Part shown: in pieces, positions 49,145-58,141 of the stretch | Position numbering within the stretch: position 1 is the first letter of the stretch | Layout of the letters: each line of letters starts with the position of its first letter | NCBI RefSeq assembly: GCF_016862755.1 | Contig: NZ_BONO01000011.1 | Span: 1 to 64,000, forward strand | Reading direction: 5' to 3' | Source: Cellulomonas pakistanensis | GTDB taxonomy: Bacteria > Actinomycetota > Actinomycetes > Actinomycetales > Cellulomonadaceae | Length of the DNA stretch: 64,000 nt | Notes under the pieces: generated by a model | What the model was told of the DNA's origin: nothing | The model's input: only the letters and a program-made list of their open reading frames with translations | Databases searched by the model: none | Made by a program: the position numbers and the translations under genes

Positions 49145-49852
49145 TCAGGCCGCCAGCAGCGTCGGGCCGTACCGCAGCAGGATCGCCGCGACGAGCAGCA
49201 CGAGCACGGCCACGGTGACGTACCAGTCGGCGCCCGACGCCACGAACCGGCGCGCCCACGGCCCGGCCGCGCCGGGCAGCCGCAGGTGGCCGTCCCGGAC
49301 GTTCCACCGCGTCAGGCCCGCCCACACCAGCGTCGTGGTGACGGTGATGAGCAGGCACCAGGGGCACAGGGCCTTGATCACGAAGTAGGACTGCAGGAAC
49401 AGCCACCACGCGAACACCAGCGCCACGGTGTACAGCGCCTGGGTGCCGAGCATGTACCAGCGGGGGAACCGCACGCCGGCGATCCCCGCGACCGAGATCG
49501 CGATGACCACGGACTCGAACGCGATGCCGAGGAACGCGTTCGGGAACCCCAGCAGGTCGGCCTGCCACGACCGCGCGACCGTGCTGCAGGAGATCACCGA
49601 GCTGAGGTCGCAGCTGAAGGTCGCCGTGGGGTCGGCGGCCAGCCGCCACGCCTCGATCGACAGCACGAACGACGTGAACAGCCCGACGACCCCGGACACC
49701 GCCATCTCGACCGCGGTCCGGCGGCGCCAGGCGGCGCGCGCCGGGGAGGCGGGGTCGTCGTCCACCGGGTCGTGGTCGAGCAGGTCGGTCGGGTCGGCTG
49801 CTGCGCCGCGCGGGCGCGTTGCCCGCGCGCTGTCCTCGGTCACGCCGGTCAT
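49145..49852 (-). CDS. Vitamin K epoxide reductase (VKOR) family membrane protein
   Basis: A 235-residue VKOR homologue with five membrane helices, acting in the inner membrane to reoxidise a periplasmic disulfide-forming partner using quinone. The redox pair CPWC (in ALCPWCLL, about 160) and the loop cysteines FSCDLSSVISCSTV (about 75) are present, as is the Trp-rich helix. There is no fused thioredoxin domain. ATG 49852 has GGAGGGG upstream. No DsbA-like gene lies next to it. Confidence 0.9.
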   Translation of the reverse strand: MTGVTEDSARATRPRGAAADPTDLLDHDPVDDDPASPARAAWRRRTAVEMAVSGVVGLFTSFVLSIEAWRLAADPTATFSCDLSSVISCSTVARSWQADLLGFPNAFLGIAFESVVIAISVAGIAGVRFPRWYMLGTQALYTVALVFAWWLFLQSYFVIKALCPWCLLITVTTTLVWAGLTRWNVRDGHLRLPGAAGPWARRFVASGADWYVTVAVLVLLVAAILLRYGPTLLAA

Positions 49853-49938
49853 CGTCGCATCCCCTCCTGGGAGTTCTCCGGACATCATCGGCGCGCGCGC
49901 GGTGCCGCCCCGGAGGACGTACGTCCCCGGCCTGCCCG

Positions 49939-49944
49939 TACGCT
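49939..49944 (+). promoter_or_regulatory. -10 TACGCT of leaderless maf
   Basis: TACGCT ends 6 nt before GTG 49951. Confidence 0.5.
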
Positions 49945-49950
49945 CGCCGG

Positions 49951-50616
49951 GTGACGACCCTGGTGCTCGCCTCCGCCTCCCCCGCCCGGCTCGCGACCCT
50001 GCGGTCCGCCGGCATCGAGCCGACCGTCGCGGTGTCCGCGGTCGACGAGCCCGCGGTGCTCGCCGCCGCCGGGGACGTGCCGCCCGCCGAGGCGGTGCTG
50101 CTGCTCGCCCGCGCCAAGGCCCGGGACGTCGCGCCGGGGCACGCGGGGGCGCTCGTCCTCGGGTGCGACTCGATGCTGGAGCTCGACGGGCAGGTGCTGG
50201 GCAAGCCGGCCGACGCCGCGGACGCCGCCGCGCGGTGGCGGGCGATGCGCGGGCGCAGCGGGCGGCTGCACACGGGGCACTGGCTGGTGGACGGGCGCGA
50301 CGGGGCCGGGTCGGCCGCGTCGGCCGGGTCGGCCGGGTCGGCCGGGTCGGCAGGGTCGGCCGAGGACGGCGCCACGTCGACCACCGTCGTGCACTTCGCG
50401 GACGTGTCCGACGCCGAGATCGACGCCTACGTCGCGACCGGCGAGCCGCTGTGGGTCGCCGGGGCGTTCACGATCGACGGGCTCGGGGGCGCGTTCGTCA
50501 CCGGCGTCGAGGGCGACCACCACGGCGTCGTCGGCCTGAGCCTGCCGCTGCTGCGCGGGCTCCTGGCGGCGCGCGGCGTGCCGATCCACACCCTCTGGAC
50601 CCGCCTCCCCGCCTGA
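49951..50616 (+). CDS. maf: Maf-family nucleotide pyrophosphatase with Ala-Gly-Ser repeat insertion
   Basis: A 221-residue Maf protein. The N-terminal LASASPARLATLR, LARAKAR, GCDSML (catalytic Asp) and GKP motifs are intact, as are WVAGAFTIDGLGG and DHHGVVGLSLPLL later. Maf enzymes hydrolyse non-canonical or dTTP/UTP nucleotides and are linked to septum control. Residues about 119-137 are an AGS repeat encoded by a 9-bp tandem repeat, inserted in the loop after HTGHWLVDGRDG. Maf sits between accE and accA in other actinobacteria too. Confidence 0.92.
   Translation: MTTLVLASASPARLATLRSAGIEPTVAVSAVDEPAVLAAAGDVPPAEAVLLLARAKARDVAPGHAGALVLGCDSMLELDGQVLGKPADAADAAARWRAMRGRSGRLHTGHWLVDGRDGAGSAASAGSAGSAGSAGSAEDGATSTTVVHFADVSDAEIDAYVATGEPLWVAGAFTIDGLGGAFVTGVEGDHHGVVGLSLPLLRGLLAARGVPIHTLWTRLPA
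50305..50358 (+). repeat. 9-bp tandem repeat (about six copies) inside maf
   Basis: Units of GCCGGGTCG with single-base variants, in frame, each encoding Ala-Gly-Ser or a variant. Slippage would change the loop length by three residues without a frameshift. Confidence 0.8.
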
Positions 50617-50661
50617 CCCGCGCCCCGGGTGGGGCGAGCGCCACCCCCGCGGCTCGACCCG

Positions 50662-50732
50662 CCCAGTGGGCACCGGACACGTCGAGTGGGCACTCCGTGG
50701 TTGCCCGCTCGACGCGTCTGGTACCCACTCGG
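50662..50732. repeat. Long imperfect intergenic palindrome after maf
   Basis: 31-nt arms (50662-50692 and 50702-50732) match at 26 of 31 positions, with two further wobble pairs in RNA, around a 9-nt loop. The left arm holds AGTGGGCAC twice (about 20 nt apart), so the element is built of smaller repeats. It could terminate maf or be a mobile palindromic unit. The remainder of the 324-nt gap to accA shows only the accA -10. Confidence 0.65.
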
Positions 50733-50929
50733 CGCCGGGGTCGGGGACGCGGGCGCCGGCTCACGGGCGCCGCGCGGTTTGTCGGGGGCGGACAAGGGCG
50801 CGCCGGGCCGCACCGCCGGCGCCGCGCGTCCGCTGTGGAACCCTCCAACGGCGCGCGGGACCGGTTGGCCGGATCGGCGATCTTCGCGGCGCGGCGCCCG
50901 CGGGCGTGATCGCCGGACGCCCCCCGCGT

Positions 50930-50935
50930 TACGGT
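50930..50935 (+). promoter_or_regulatory. -10 TACGGT of leaderless accA
   Basis: TACGGT ends 5 nt before GTG 50941; no Shine-Dalgarno is present. Confidence 0.45.
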
Positions 50936-50940
50936 GAGCC

Positions 50941-52740
50941 GTGCCCCGCATCTCGAAGGTCCTCGTCGCCAACCGCGGCGAGATCGCCGTCCGCATCGCC
51001 CGTGCCTGCCGGGACGCCGGCCTCGCGTCCGTCGCCGTCTACGCGGACCCCGACCGCGAGGCGCTGCACGTGCGCGTCGCGGACGAGGCGTACGCCCTGG
51101 ACGGCGCGCGCGCCGCGGAGACCTACCTCGACATCGCCAAGCTGCTCGACGTCGCGCGCCGCTCGGGCGCCGACGCCGTGCACCCGGGCTACGGGTTCCT
51201 GTCGGAGAACGCCGAATTCGCCCAGGCGGTCCTCGACGCCGGCCTGGTCTGGGTCGGCCCGCCGCCGGCCGCGATCCGGGACCTCGGCGACAAGGTGAGC
51301 GCCCGGCACATCGCGCAGCGCGCCGGCGCCCCGCTGGTCGCGGGCACCCCCGACCCGGTCTCCGGCGCCGCCGAGGTGCACGCGTTCGTCGCGGAGCACG
51401 GCCTGCCGGTCGCCATCAAGGCGGCGTTCGGCGGCGGCGGCCGCGGCCTCAAGGTCGCCCGCACCACCGAGGAGATCGACGAGCTGTACGACTCCGCCGT
51501 CCGCGAGGCCGTCGCGGCGTTCGGCCGGGGCGAGTGCTTCGTCGAGCGGTACCTGGACAAGCCGCGGCACGTCGAGACCCAGTGCCTCGCGGACGAGCAC
51601 GGCACGGTCGTCGTCGTGTCGACCCGCGACTGCTCGCTGCAGCGCCGGCACCAGAAGCTGGTCGAGGAGGCGCCCGCGCCGTTCCTCTCCGACGCCCAGC
51701 GAGCCCAGCTGGTCGACGCCTCGATCGCGATCCTGACGGAGGCCGGCTACGTCGGCGCCGGCACCTGCGAGTTCCTCGTCGCGGCCGACGGGACGATCTC
51801 GTTCCTCGAGGTGAACACCCGCCTGCAGGTCGAGCACCCGGTCTCCGAGGAGATCAGCGGCATCGACCTGGTGCGCGAGCAGCTCCGCATCGCCGACGGC
51901 GAGCCCCTCGGCTACACCGAGGTCCAGACCCGCGGGCACTCCTTCGAGTTCCGGCTCAACGGCGAGGACCCGGCCGCCGGGTTCCTGCCCGCCCCCGGCA
52001 GGATCACGACGCTGCGGTTCCCGGCAGGCCCGGGCGTCCGCGTCGACTCCGGCGTCGTCGAGGGCGACACCGTGTCCGGCGCGTTCGACTCGATGATCGC
52101 CAAGCTGGTCGTCACCGGCGCGACCCGGCAGCAGGCCGCCGAGCGCGCCCGCCGCGCGCTGGCCGAGCTGGAGATCGCCGGCATCCCGACCGTCGTGCCG
52201 TTCCACCGCGCCGTCATGACCGAGCCCGCGTTCGTCCCGGCCGACCCGGCGCAGCCGTTCGCGGTGCACACCCGGTGGATCGAGACCGAGTTCGCCGACC
52301 GGCTGCCCGCGCTGACCGGCACCCCCGCCGTGACCGCCGCCGGCGCCGACGAGGACGGCGAGCCGACGGAGCTGGAGCGCGTGGTCGTCGAGGTCGGCGG
52401 CAAGCGGCTCGAGGTCGTGCTGCCGGCCGCGCTGGCGCTGCGGGCCGGCCGCGGCCGCGCCACCGGCCCCGGTCCCCGCCGCTCCGCGCCGCGCCGCGCC
52501 GCGGGCCGCCCCGCCGCCGCCTCGGGCAACGCCCTCACGTCGCCGATGCAGGGCACGATCGTCAAGGTCGCGGTCGGCGAGGGCGACACCGTGGCCGAGG
52601 GCGACCTGGTCGTCGTGCTCGAGGCCATGAAGATGGAGCAGCCGCTGGTCGCCCACCGCGCCGGCACGATCGCCTCCCTGTCCGCCGACGTCGGCGGCAT
52701 GGTCGCGGCGGGCACCGCCATCTGCGAGATCGTCGACTGA
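50941..52740 (+). CDS. accA: Acyl-CoA carboxylase alpha subunit (biotin carboxylase plus BCCP)
   Basis: A 599-residue AccA3-type subunit. Biotin carboxylase domains (about 1-445) show [31 protein letters not shown], the Gly-rich ATP loop [11 protein letters not shown] and [14 protein letters not shown]. An Ala/Arg/Pro-rich linker (about 500-525) leads to the biotinyl carrier domain (about 530-599) with the acceptor Lys in EAMKMEQ. It carboxylates biotin with ATP and bicarbonate and pairs with AccD/AccE above; BirA attaches the biotin. GTG 50941 fits a -10 hexamer 5 nt upstream. Confidence 0.96.
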   Translation: MPRISKVLVANRGEIAVRIARACRDAGLASVAVYADPDREALHVRVADEAYALDGARAAETYLDIAKLLDVARRSGADAVHPGYGFLSENAEFAQAVLDAGLVWVGPPPAAIRDLGDKVSARHIAQRAGAPLVAGTPDPVSGAAEVHAFVAEHGLPVAIKAAFGGGGRGLKVARTTEEIDELYDSAVREAVAAFGRGECFVERYLDKPRHVETQCLADEHGTVVVVSTRDCSLQRRHQKLVEEAPAPFLSDAQRAQLVDASIAILTEAGYVGAGTCEFLVAADGTISFLEVNTRLQVEHPVSEEISGIDLVREQLRIADGEPLGYTEVQTRGHSFEFRLNGEDPAAGFLPAPGRITTLRFPAGPGVRVDSGVVEGDTVSGAFDSMIAKLVVTGATRQQAAERARRALAELEIAGIPTVVPFHRAVMTEPAFVPADPAQPFAVHTRWIETEFADRLPALTGTPAVTAAGADEDGEPTELERVVVEVGGKRLEVVLPAALALRAGRGRATGPGPRRSAPRRAAGRPAAASGNALTSPMQGTIVKVAVGEGDTVAEGDLVVVLEAMKMEQPLVAHRAGTIASLSADVGGMVAAGTAICEIVD

Positions 52741-52745
52741 CGCCG

Positions 52746-53240
52746 GTGGCGCGGCGACCCCACCACCCGGGCGACGGGTGGGTCGAGTGCCGGTGCGGCC
52801 GCCGGCACTGGGGCACCGCCGGCGCGGCGGGCCTGCTGCTCGCGCGCCCGGCGACGGCCACGGACGCCGCGGCCGTCGTCCTGCAGCACCGCGCGCCGTG
52901 GAGCGACCAGGGCGGCACCTGGGGCCTGCCCGGCGGCGCCCGGCACACCGGTGAGTCGGCGGTCGACGGCGCGCTGCGCGAGTCCGAGGAGGAGGCGGGG
53001 ATCGAGCCGGCGTCCGTCCGGGTGGTCGGCGAGCACGTCCTGGACCACGTCGACTGGACGTACACGACGATCGTCGCGGTCGCGTCCGGCCCGGTCGACG
53101 CCCGGCCCACCGACGACGAGAGCCTCGCGATCGCGTGGGTCGCGCTGGACGACGTGACCGACCTGCCGCTGCTGCCCGCGTTCGGCGACGCCTGGCCCGC
53201 CCTGCGCGCGGCGCTGCCGCCGGAGGTCGAGGGCGGCTGA
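52746..53240 (+). CDS. NUDIX hydrolase with short Cys motif
   Basis: A 164-residue NUDIX protein. The Nudix box is complete (GGARHTGESAVDGALRESEE then EAG), preceded by QGGTWGLPGG. The N-terminus has ECRCGRRHWG, a Cys/His pattern resembling a small zinc knuckle and common in actinobacterial NUDIX proteins next to accA. It probably cleans oxidised or excess nucleotides; the substrate is unknown. It starts 5 nt after the accA stop, so it is co-transcribed. Confidence 0.88.
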   Translation: MARRPHHPGDGWVECRCGRRHWGTAGAAGLLLARPATATDAAAVVLQHRAPWSDQGGTWGLPGGARHTGESAVDGALRESEEEAGIEPASVRVVGEHVLDHVDWTYTTIVAVASGPVDARPTDDESLAIAWVALDDVTDLPLLPAFGDAWPALRAALPPEVEGG

Positions 53241-53349
53241 CCCGCCGGCGCGGCCGACGGGGCCCGCGGAGCGCACGGGGCCGGCCCGGCACGGCGCGGC
53301 CCGGCCCGATCGCCCGCCGCGGGGTTCGCCCCCGCGCAGCGCGGCCCAC

Positions 53350-53355
53350 TACGTT
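53350..53355 (+). promoter_or_regulatory. -10 TACGTT of leaderless EEP membrane protein gene
   Basis: TACGTT ends 6 nt before GTG 53362. Confidence 0.45.
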
Positions 53356-53361
53356 GACGGC

Positions 53362-55344
53362 GTGAGCGTCCCCGAAGCCGCACCGCCGTCGGTGCCCCCC
53401 GCGTCCGCGTCGTCGCCGGGTCCGGGCCCGCTCCCGCCGGACGCCGGCACCGCGACCCGGGTCGCGCTCGTCGCGCTGGTCACCGTGCTCGCCGTCGACG
53501 CCGTGCGCGCCGCCGGCCCGGTCCTGGACCGCGCGTTCGCCGTCAGCACGGTCGCGGTCGCCGGGGCCGCGCTGCTCACGTTCCTCGGCGCCGGCCTGCT
53601 CGCGGCGCTCCTGCTCGTCGGCACCGGGCGCCGCGCGGACGGCACCGCCTCGGGCCGCACCGCGCTCGCCGCCGTCGTGGCCCTCGGCGCCGCCCGGCTG
53701 GTCACCCAGGCCGTGCACGACGAGGCGCGGTTCGTCGCCGGCCTGGTCACCGCGTCGCTGGCCGTGACGGCGCTGGTGCTCGCGACCACGCTGGTGGCCG
53801 GTCGCGCGGGCGGCGGGCGGCAGGCCGCCCTCGGGATCACGCTGGGCACCGGGCTGGCGGCGGCGCTGCAGCTCGCGCTCGGCACGTGGGACCCGCTGTG
53901 GCGCGGCGGCGTGCTGGGCACGGTCGTCGCCGTCGCGCTCGTGCTCCTCGCCGTCGGCGTCGCGGCCGTCGCCCGGGGCGAGACCGCGTCCGGCCGTCCG
54001 CGGCGCACCTGGGTGCTCGGGCCGGCGCTGGCGCTGGTCGTCATGGTGCTCGGCAACCCGGCGTTCGCGGCGTCGCAGTCGGAGCTGCCGCTCCTGGCGG
54101 CCGGCACCGCCACCGTCCTCGCCTCCGCCCTGACCGCCTGGCTGCTGCTCGTGCCGCGGATCATGGCGCGGCCGGTGCGCTGGGCCTCCGTCGGCCTGCT
54201 GCCGGTCGCGACCGCCGTCGCGTTCCTCACCACGGGCGTCGTCGCGCTGGTCGCGGTCCTCGTGGCGGAGGTCGCGCTCGGCGTGGTGCTCACGGTGGCG
54301 CTGAAGACCCGCCGGCCCGCACCGCCCGGGATCGGCCGCACCGCGCTCGCGACCGCCGCGGTCGGCCTGGGGCTCGTCGTCGTCCTGCTGGTCTACCTGC
54401 TCGACTACGACGTGCCGCTGGGCGTCGACAACGCGTGGGTCGTCGTGCTGGCGTCGGCCGTCCTGGCCGCCGGCGGGCTGCGGTTCCGGAGCCCGGCGGC
54501 GGACGCCACGGGGCGCGAGCCCGCTCCCCCGCTGCGGGCGAACGCGCTGCGGTTCCTCGTGCTGCCGTCCGTCGCGCTGCTGCTCGTCGGCTGGGCGTCC
54601 GCCGCGCTCGCCGCGCCCGCGCCCGCCGTCGACCGCGACCCGAAGGCGTTCGTCGTCCTGGACTGGAACCTGCACTACGGCGTCGCCGCGCACACCGCCG
54701 TCGACCTGGAGCAGATCGCCCGGACGATCGAGGCGCAGGGCCCGGACGTCGTCGCGCTGCAGGAGGTGTCCCGCGGCTGGGTGCTCGGCGGCGGCGCCGA
54801 CATGCTCACCTGGCTCGGCCACCGGCTCGGCATGCAGGTCGCGTTCGCGCCCGCCGCCGACCAGCAGTTCGGCAACGCGCTGCTGTCCCGGACCGAGCTG
54901 ACCGACGTCGAGGTGGTCCCGCTGCCGTACGGCGCGGGGCCGCAGGAGCGGTCGGCGCTCACCGCACTGGTCGCGGGCCCGGGCGGCGAGGCGGTGCGCG
55001 TCACGTCGGTGCACCTGCAGCACCGCGACGACAACGCCGCGACCCGGCTGGACCAGCTCGCCGCGCTCGAGGCCGCGCTGCCCGCCGACGGCCCGTCGGT
55101 GCTGGCCGGGGACCTCAACGCGGGCCCCGGGTCGGCCGAGCTCGACGCCCTCGGCGCGGCCGGCTGGGCGAGCGCGATGGACACCGCCGGCGCGCAGGAC
55201 GTGCTGACCCACCCGAGCAACGACCCGGAGGTCCGGATCGACTGGGTGCTCGGGCGGGGCGGGATCACGTTCGCCGACGCGCGGGTGCTGGCCGACGACT
55301 CGTCGGACCACCTGGCTCTCGTGACCGAGGCGCGGCTGGGCTGA
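53362..55344 (+). CDS. Multi-pass membrane protein with C-terminal endonuclease/exonuclease/phosphatase domain
   Basis: A 660-residue protein. Residues 30-400 form about ten membrane helices with no family that I recognise. Residues about 430-655 are an extracytoplasmic EEP-superfamily hydrolase, with NLHYGV, LQEVSRGW (metal Glu), GNALLSR, SVHLQHR, GDLNAGPGS, IDWVLG and SDHLALV. It could cleave a phosphodiester or phosphate ester such as a lipid headgroup or extracellular nucleic acid. The GTG start is set by the leaderless -10. Confidence 0.88.
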   Translation: MSVPEAAPPSVPPASASSPGPGPLPPDAGTATRVALVALVTVLAVDAVRAAGPVLDRAFAVSTVAVAGAALLTFLGAGLLAALLLVGTGRRADGTASGRTALAAVVALGAARLVTQAVHDEARFVAGLVTASLAVTALVLATTLVAGRAGGGRQAALGITLGTGLAAALQLALGTWDPLWRGGVLGTVVAVALVLLAVGVAAVARGETASGRPRRTWVLGPALALVVMVLGNPAFAASQSELPLLAAGTATVLASALTAWLLLVPRIMARPVRWASVGLLPVATAVAFLTTGVVALVAVLVAEVALGVVLTVALKTRRPAPPGIGRTALATAAVGLGLVVVLLVYLLDYDVPLGVDNAWVVVLASAVLAAGGLRFRSPAADATGREPAPPLRANALRFLVLPSVALLLVGWASAALAAPAPAVDRDPKAFVVLDWNLHYGVAAHTAVDLEQIARTIEAQGPDVVALQEVSRGWVLGGGADMLTWLGHRLGMQVAFAPAADQQFGNALLSRTELTDVEVVPLPYGAGPQERSALTALVAGPGGEAVRVTSVHLQHRDDNAATRLDQLAALEAALPADGPSVLAGDLNAGPGSAELDALGAAGWASAMDTAGAQDVLTHPSNDPEVRIDWVLGRGGITFADARVLADDSSDHLALVTEARLG

Positions 55345-55347
55345 GGC

Positions 55348-55377
55348 GCGGGGGCGCACCGCGCGGGGCGCCCCCGC
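55348..55377. terminator. Bidirectional terminator between EEP and lpdA genes
   Basis: A perfect 10-bp stem GCGGGGGCGC / GCGCCCCCGC with a 10-nt loop, 3 nt after the EEP-gene stop. Confidence 0.7.
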
Positions 55378-55416
55378 CGGCGCCGGGCCACGCGGCCCGG
55401 GCCGGCCCCGGCCCGG

Positions 55417-57018
55417 TCAGCCCTGGTCGGTCTGGTGCAGGACGCGGGCCACCTCGGCGATGCTGCCGGACAGCGACGGGTACACCGTGAACGCGTTCGC
55501 CACGTCGTCGACCGTCAGGCTGTGCGACACGGCCAGCGTGATCGGGAAGATCAGCTCCGACGCCCGCGGGGCCACCACGACGCCGCCGAGCACCGTGCCC
55601 GCCGTCGAGTGCGCGAACAGCTTCACGAACCCGTCGCGGACGCCGAGCATCTTCGCGCGCGGGTTCCGGGCCAGCGGCAGCGTGTGCGTGACGAAGTGCG
55701 CGTCCCGCTCGACCAGCGCCGTCTCGCTCAGGCCCACCGTCGCGATCTCAGGAGCGGTGAAGATGTTCGCGGCCACCCCGCGGAGCTTCAGCGGCGCCAC
55801 CGCGTCCCCGAGCGCGTGCGACATCGCGATCCGCCCCTGCATCGCCGCGACGGACGCGAGCGGCAGCACGCCGGTGACGTCGCCCGCCGCGTAGACGCCG
55901 CGGGCCGAGGTGCGGGACACCTTGTCGACCTCGATGTGCCCCGACGGGGTCGTCCGCACGCCCGCCTCCGCCAGGCCGAGGCCCTCGGTGCTCGGGATCG
56001 AGCCGACCGCCAGCAGCACGTGCGAGCCCTCGATCTCGCGGCCGTCCGCGAGGGTGACCACCACGCCGTCGGCGGTCCGCCGGGCGGCCTCGGCGCGCGA
56101 GCGCCCGACGACCTCCATGCCGCGGGTCCGGAACACGTCCTCCAGCATGGTCGCCGCGTCGGCGTCCTCGCCCGGCAGCACCCGGTCGCGGCTGGAGACG
56201 AGGACGACCTGGGAGCCCAGCGACACGTACGCGCCGGCGAACTCGGCGCCGGTGACGCCCGAGCCGACCACGATCAGCCGCTCCGGCAGCTCGTCCAGGT
56301 GGTAGAGCTGCGTCCAGGTGAGGATCCGCTCGCCGTCGGGCTGCGCGTCGGGCAGCGTGCGCGGGGTCGCGCCGGTCGACAGCAGGACGACGTCGGCGTC
56401 GAGCGCCTCCTCGGCGTCGCCGGTGACCACGACGCGCTCCGGCCCGTCGAGCCGCCCGTGGCCGATCACCACGCGCACGCCCTCGCGCTCGAGCCGGGTC
56501 CGGATGTCCCCCGACTGCGCGAGCGCGAGGTCCCGCACCCGGGCGTTCACGGCGGCCATGTCGATGCTGTGCCGCCGGGTCCGGCCGGTGTCCTGCGCCG
56601 GGTCGGCCCCGTCGCCCTGGCCGGCGGGCACGTCCAGGCGGATGCCCAGGTCGTGCGCGCGCTCGGCGATCGTCATCCACTCCGCCGTGGCGATCAGCGT
56701 CTTGGACGGCACGACGTCGGTCAGCACCGCGGCGCCGCCCAGGCCCGCGCGCTCGACGACCGTCACGTCGGCGCCCAGGCGGCGGGCGACGAGGGCGGCC
56801 TCGTAGCCGCCGGGGCCGCCGCCGACCACGACGACCCGCGGCGCGGGGCGGTCGCCGCGGCCGCCGGGCGAAGGGGCGGCGGCGCTCGTCGGCGAGGACG
56901 CCGGCGGTGCCGCCGCGGCGTCGGGGGCGTCGGTCGCGGCGGGCTCGGCCGCCGCCGGGTCGGTCGCGGCGGTCGCGGCGGGGTCGGCGGGCGCGGGCGT
57001 GGGTGTCGGCTGCGTCAC
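55417..57018 (-). CDS. lpdA: LpdA-type NAD(P)H:quinone flavoprotein reductase
   Basis: About 533 residues: a ~60-residue Pro/Ala-rich N-terminal extension, then a pyridine-nucleotide-disulfide-reductase fold. FAD motif VVVGGGPGGYEAA, NAD motif VVGSGVTGAEFA, AAGDVTG and the dimerisation domain are intact. The disulfide region reads GGAAVLTDVVPSKT: both redox Cys are missing, as in M. tuberculosis LpdA (Rv3303c), a quinone reductase rather than a dihydrolipoamide dehydrogenase. GTG 57018 is preferred over ATG 57027 on ribosome-site spacing. Confidence 0.85.
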   Translation of the reverse strand: MTQPTPTPAPADPAATAATDPAAAEPAATDAPDAAAAPPASSPTSAAAPSPGGRGDRPAPRVVVVGGGPGGYEAALVARRLGADVTVVERAGLGGAAVLTDVVPSKTLIATAEWMTIAERAHDLGIRLDVPAGQGDGADPAQDTGRTRRHSIDMAAVNARVRDLALAQSGDIRTRLEREGVRVVIGHGRLDGPERVVVTGDAEEALDADVVLLSTGATPRTLPDAQPDGERILTWTQLYHLDELPERLIVVGSGVTGAEFAGAYVSLGSQVVLVSSRDRVLPGEDADAATMLEDVFRTRGMEVVGRSRAEAARRTADGVVVTLADGREIEGSHVLLAVGSIPSTEGLGLAEAGVRTTPSGHIEVDKVSRTSARGVYAAGDVTGVLPLASVAAMQGRIAMSHALGDAVAPLKLRGVAANIFTAPEIATVGLSETALVERDAHFVTHTLPLARNPRAKMLGVRDGFVKLFAHSTAGTVLGGVVVAPRASELIFPITLAVSHSLTVDDVANAFTVYPSLSGSIAEVARVLHQTDQG

Positions 57019-57201
57019 GCGGTCCATCTTCCCGGACCGGCGCCGGTGCGCACGCCCGCGCCGCGCGCGGGGCCGGGACCTTCCGGGGCTCCCCGGGGCG
57101 GCACGGCCCGGTACGCTCGATCGTCGCGACCACACGCCCGTCCGCGCGCGCCCGGGTCGCCGCCACCGACACCGCCGCACGCACCCGCGAGGAGCACCCG
57201 C

Positions 57202-58032
57202 ATGGCCGACGACGCCCGGCTCGACGACCCGACCACCGACCCGCTGGCCGTCGCCGCCGACGCCGCCGCGTACCTCGCCGAGGCGACCGGGGTCGAGAAG
57301 CACGACGTCGCCCTGGTGCTCGGCTCCGGCTGGGGCGGCGCGGCCGACCTGCTGGGCGAGACCGTCGCCGAGATCGCCGCGCCCGACGTCCCGGGCTTCG
57401 CCGCGCCGGCCGTCGTCGGCCACGTCGGCACCATCCGGTCGATCCGGATCGCCGCGACCGGCAAGCACGCGCTCGTCCTCGGCTCGCGCACCCACCTGTA
57501 CGAGGGCAAGGGCGTCCGCCGGGTCGTGCACGGCGTGCGCACCGCCGCGGCGGCCGGCTGCTCGACCGTCGTGCTGACCAACGGCTGCGGCGGCCTGAAC
57601 CCCGCGTGGGGCCCCGGCACCCCGGTGCTCATCCGCGACCACATCAACCTGACGACCGTGTCGCCGCTCGAGGGCGCGACGTTCGTCGACCTGACCGACC
57701 TGTACGCCGGCCGGCTCCGCGACGTGGCCCGCGAGGTCGACCCGTCGCTGGACGAGGGCGTCTACGTGCAGTTCCGCGGCCCGCACTACGAGACCCCGGC
57801 CGAGGTGCGGATGGCCGGGATCATGGGCGGCGACCTGGTCGGCATGTCGACCACGATCGAGGCCATCGCGGCGCGGCACGTCGGCATGGAGGTGCTCGGC
57901 ATCTCCCTGGTCACCAACCTCGCGGCGGGCGTCGGCGACGAGCCGCTGTCCCACGCGGAGGTCCTCGAGGCGGGCGCCGCGGCCGGCCCGCGGATCAGCC
58001 GCCTGCTGGCGGACATCGTCGGCCGCATCTGA
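57202..58032 (+). CDS. deoD: Purine-nucleoside phosphorylase
   Basis: A 276-residue trimeric-type (PNP-I) purine-nucleoside phosphorylase. LVLGSGWGG (phosphate site), GRTHLYEGK-like SRTHLYEGKG, TNGCGGLNP, RGPHYETPAEVRM and the base-site Glu/Asn region GMSTTIEAIAARH...LVTNLAAG are all present. It phosphorolyses inosine/guanosine and deoxy forms to base and (deoxy)ribose-1-phosphate. ATG 57202 has AGGAG 6-7 nt upstream. A TACGCT -10 candidate lies about 90 nt upstream. It precedes a phosphosugar mutase that can process the sugar phosphate. Confidence 0.95.
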   Translation: MADDARLDDPTTDPLAVAADAAAYLAEATGVEKHDVALVLGSGWGGAADLLGETVAEIAAPDVPGFAAPAVVGHVGTIRSIRIAATGKHALVLGSRTHLYEGKGVRRVVHGVRTAAAAGCSTVVLTNGCGGLNPAWGPGTPVLIRDHINLTTVSPLEGATFVDLTDLYAGRLRDVAREVDPSLDEGVYVQFRGPHYETPAEVRMAGIMGGDLVGMSTTIEAIAARHVGMEVLGISLVTNLAAGVGDEPLSHAEVLEAGAAAGPRISRLLADIVGRI

Positions 58033-58141
58033 TCGGCGCGCCGCCGCACCCACCCGGGCGCGGCGGCGCAGCACGGCACCACCGCGGCCTCGCGCCGCGC
58101 ACCACGGTCGGGGCGGGGCGCCCCGGGAGGGACGGCAGTCG

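Noticed and set aside
55417-57018. Dihydrolipoamide dehydrogenase call for the flavoprotein
   Set aside because: The redox-active cysteine pair is absent, and neighbours match the LpdA quinone-reductase context.
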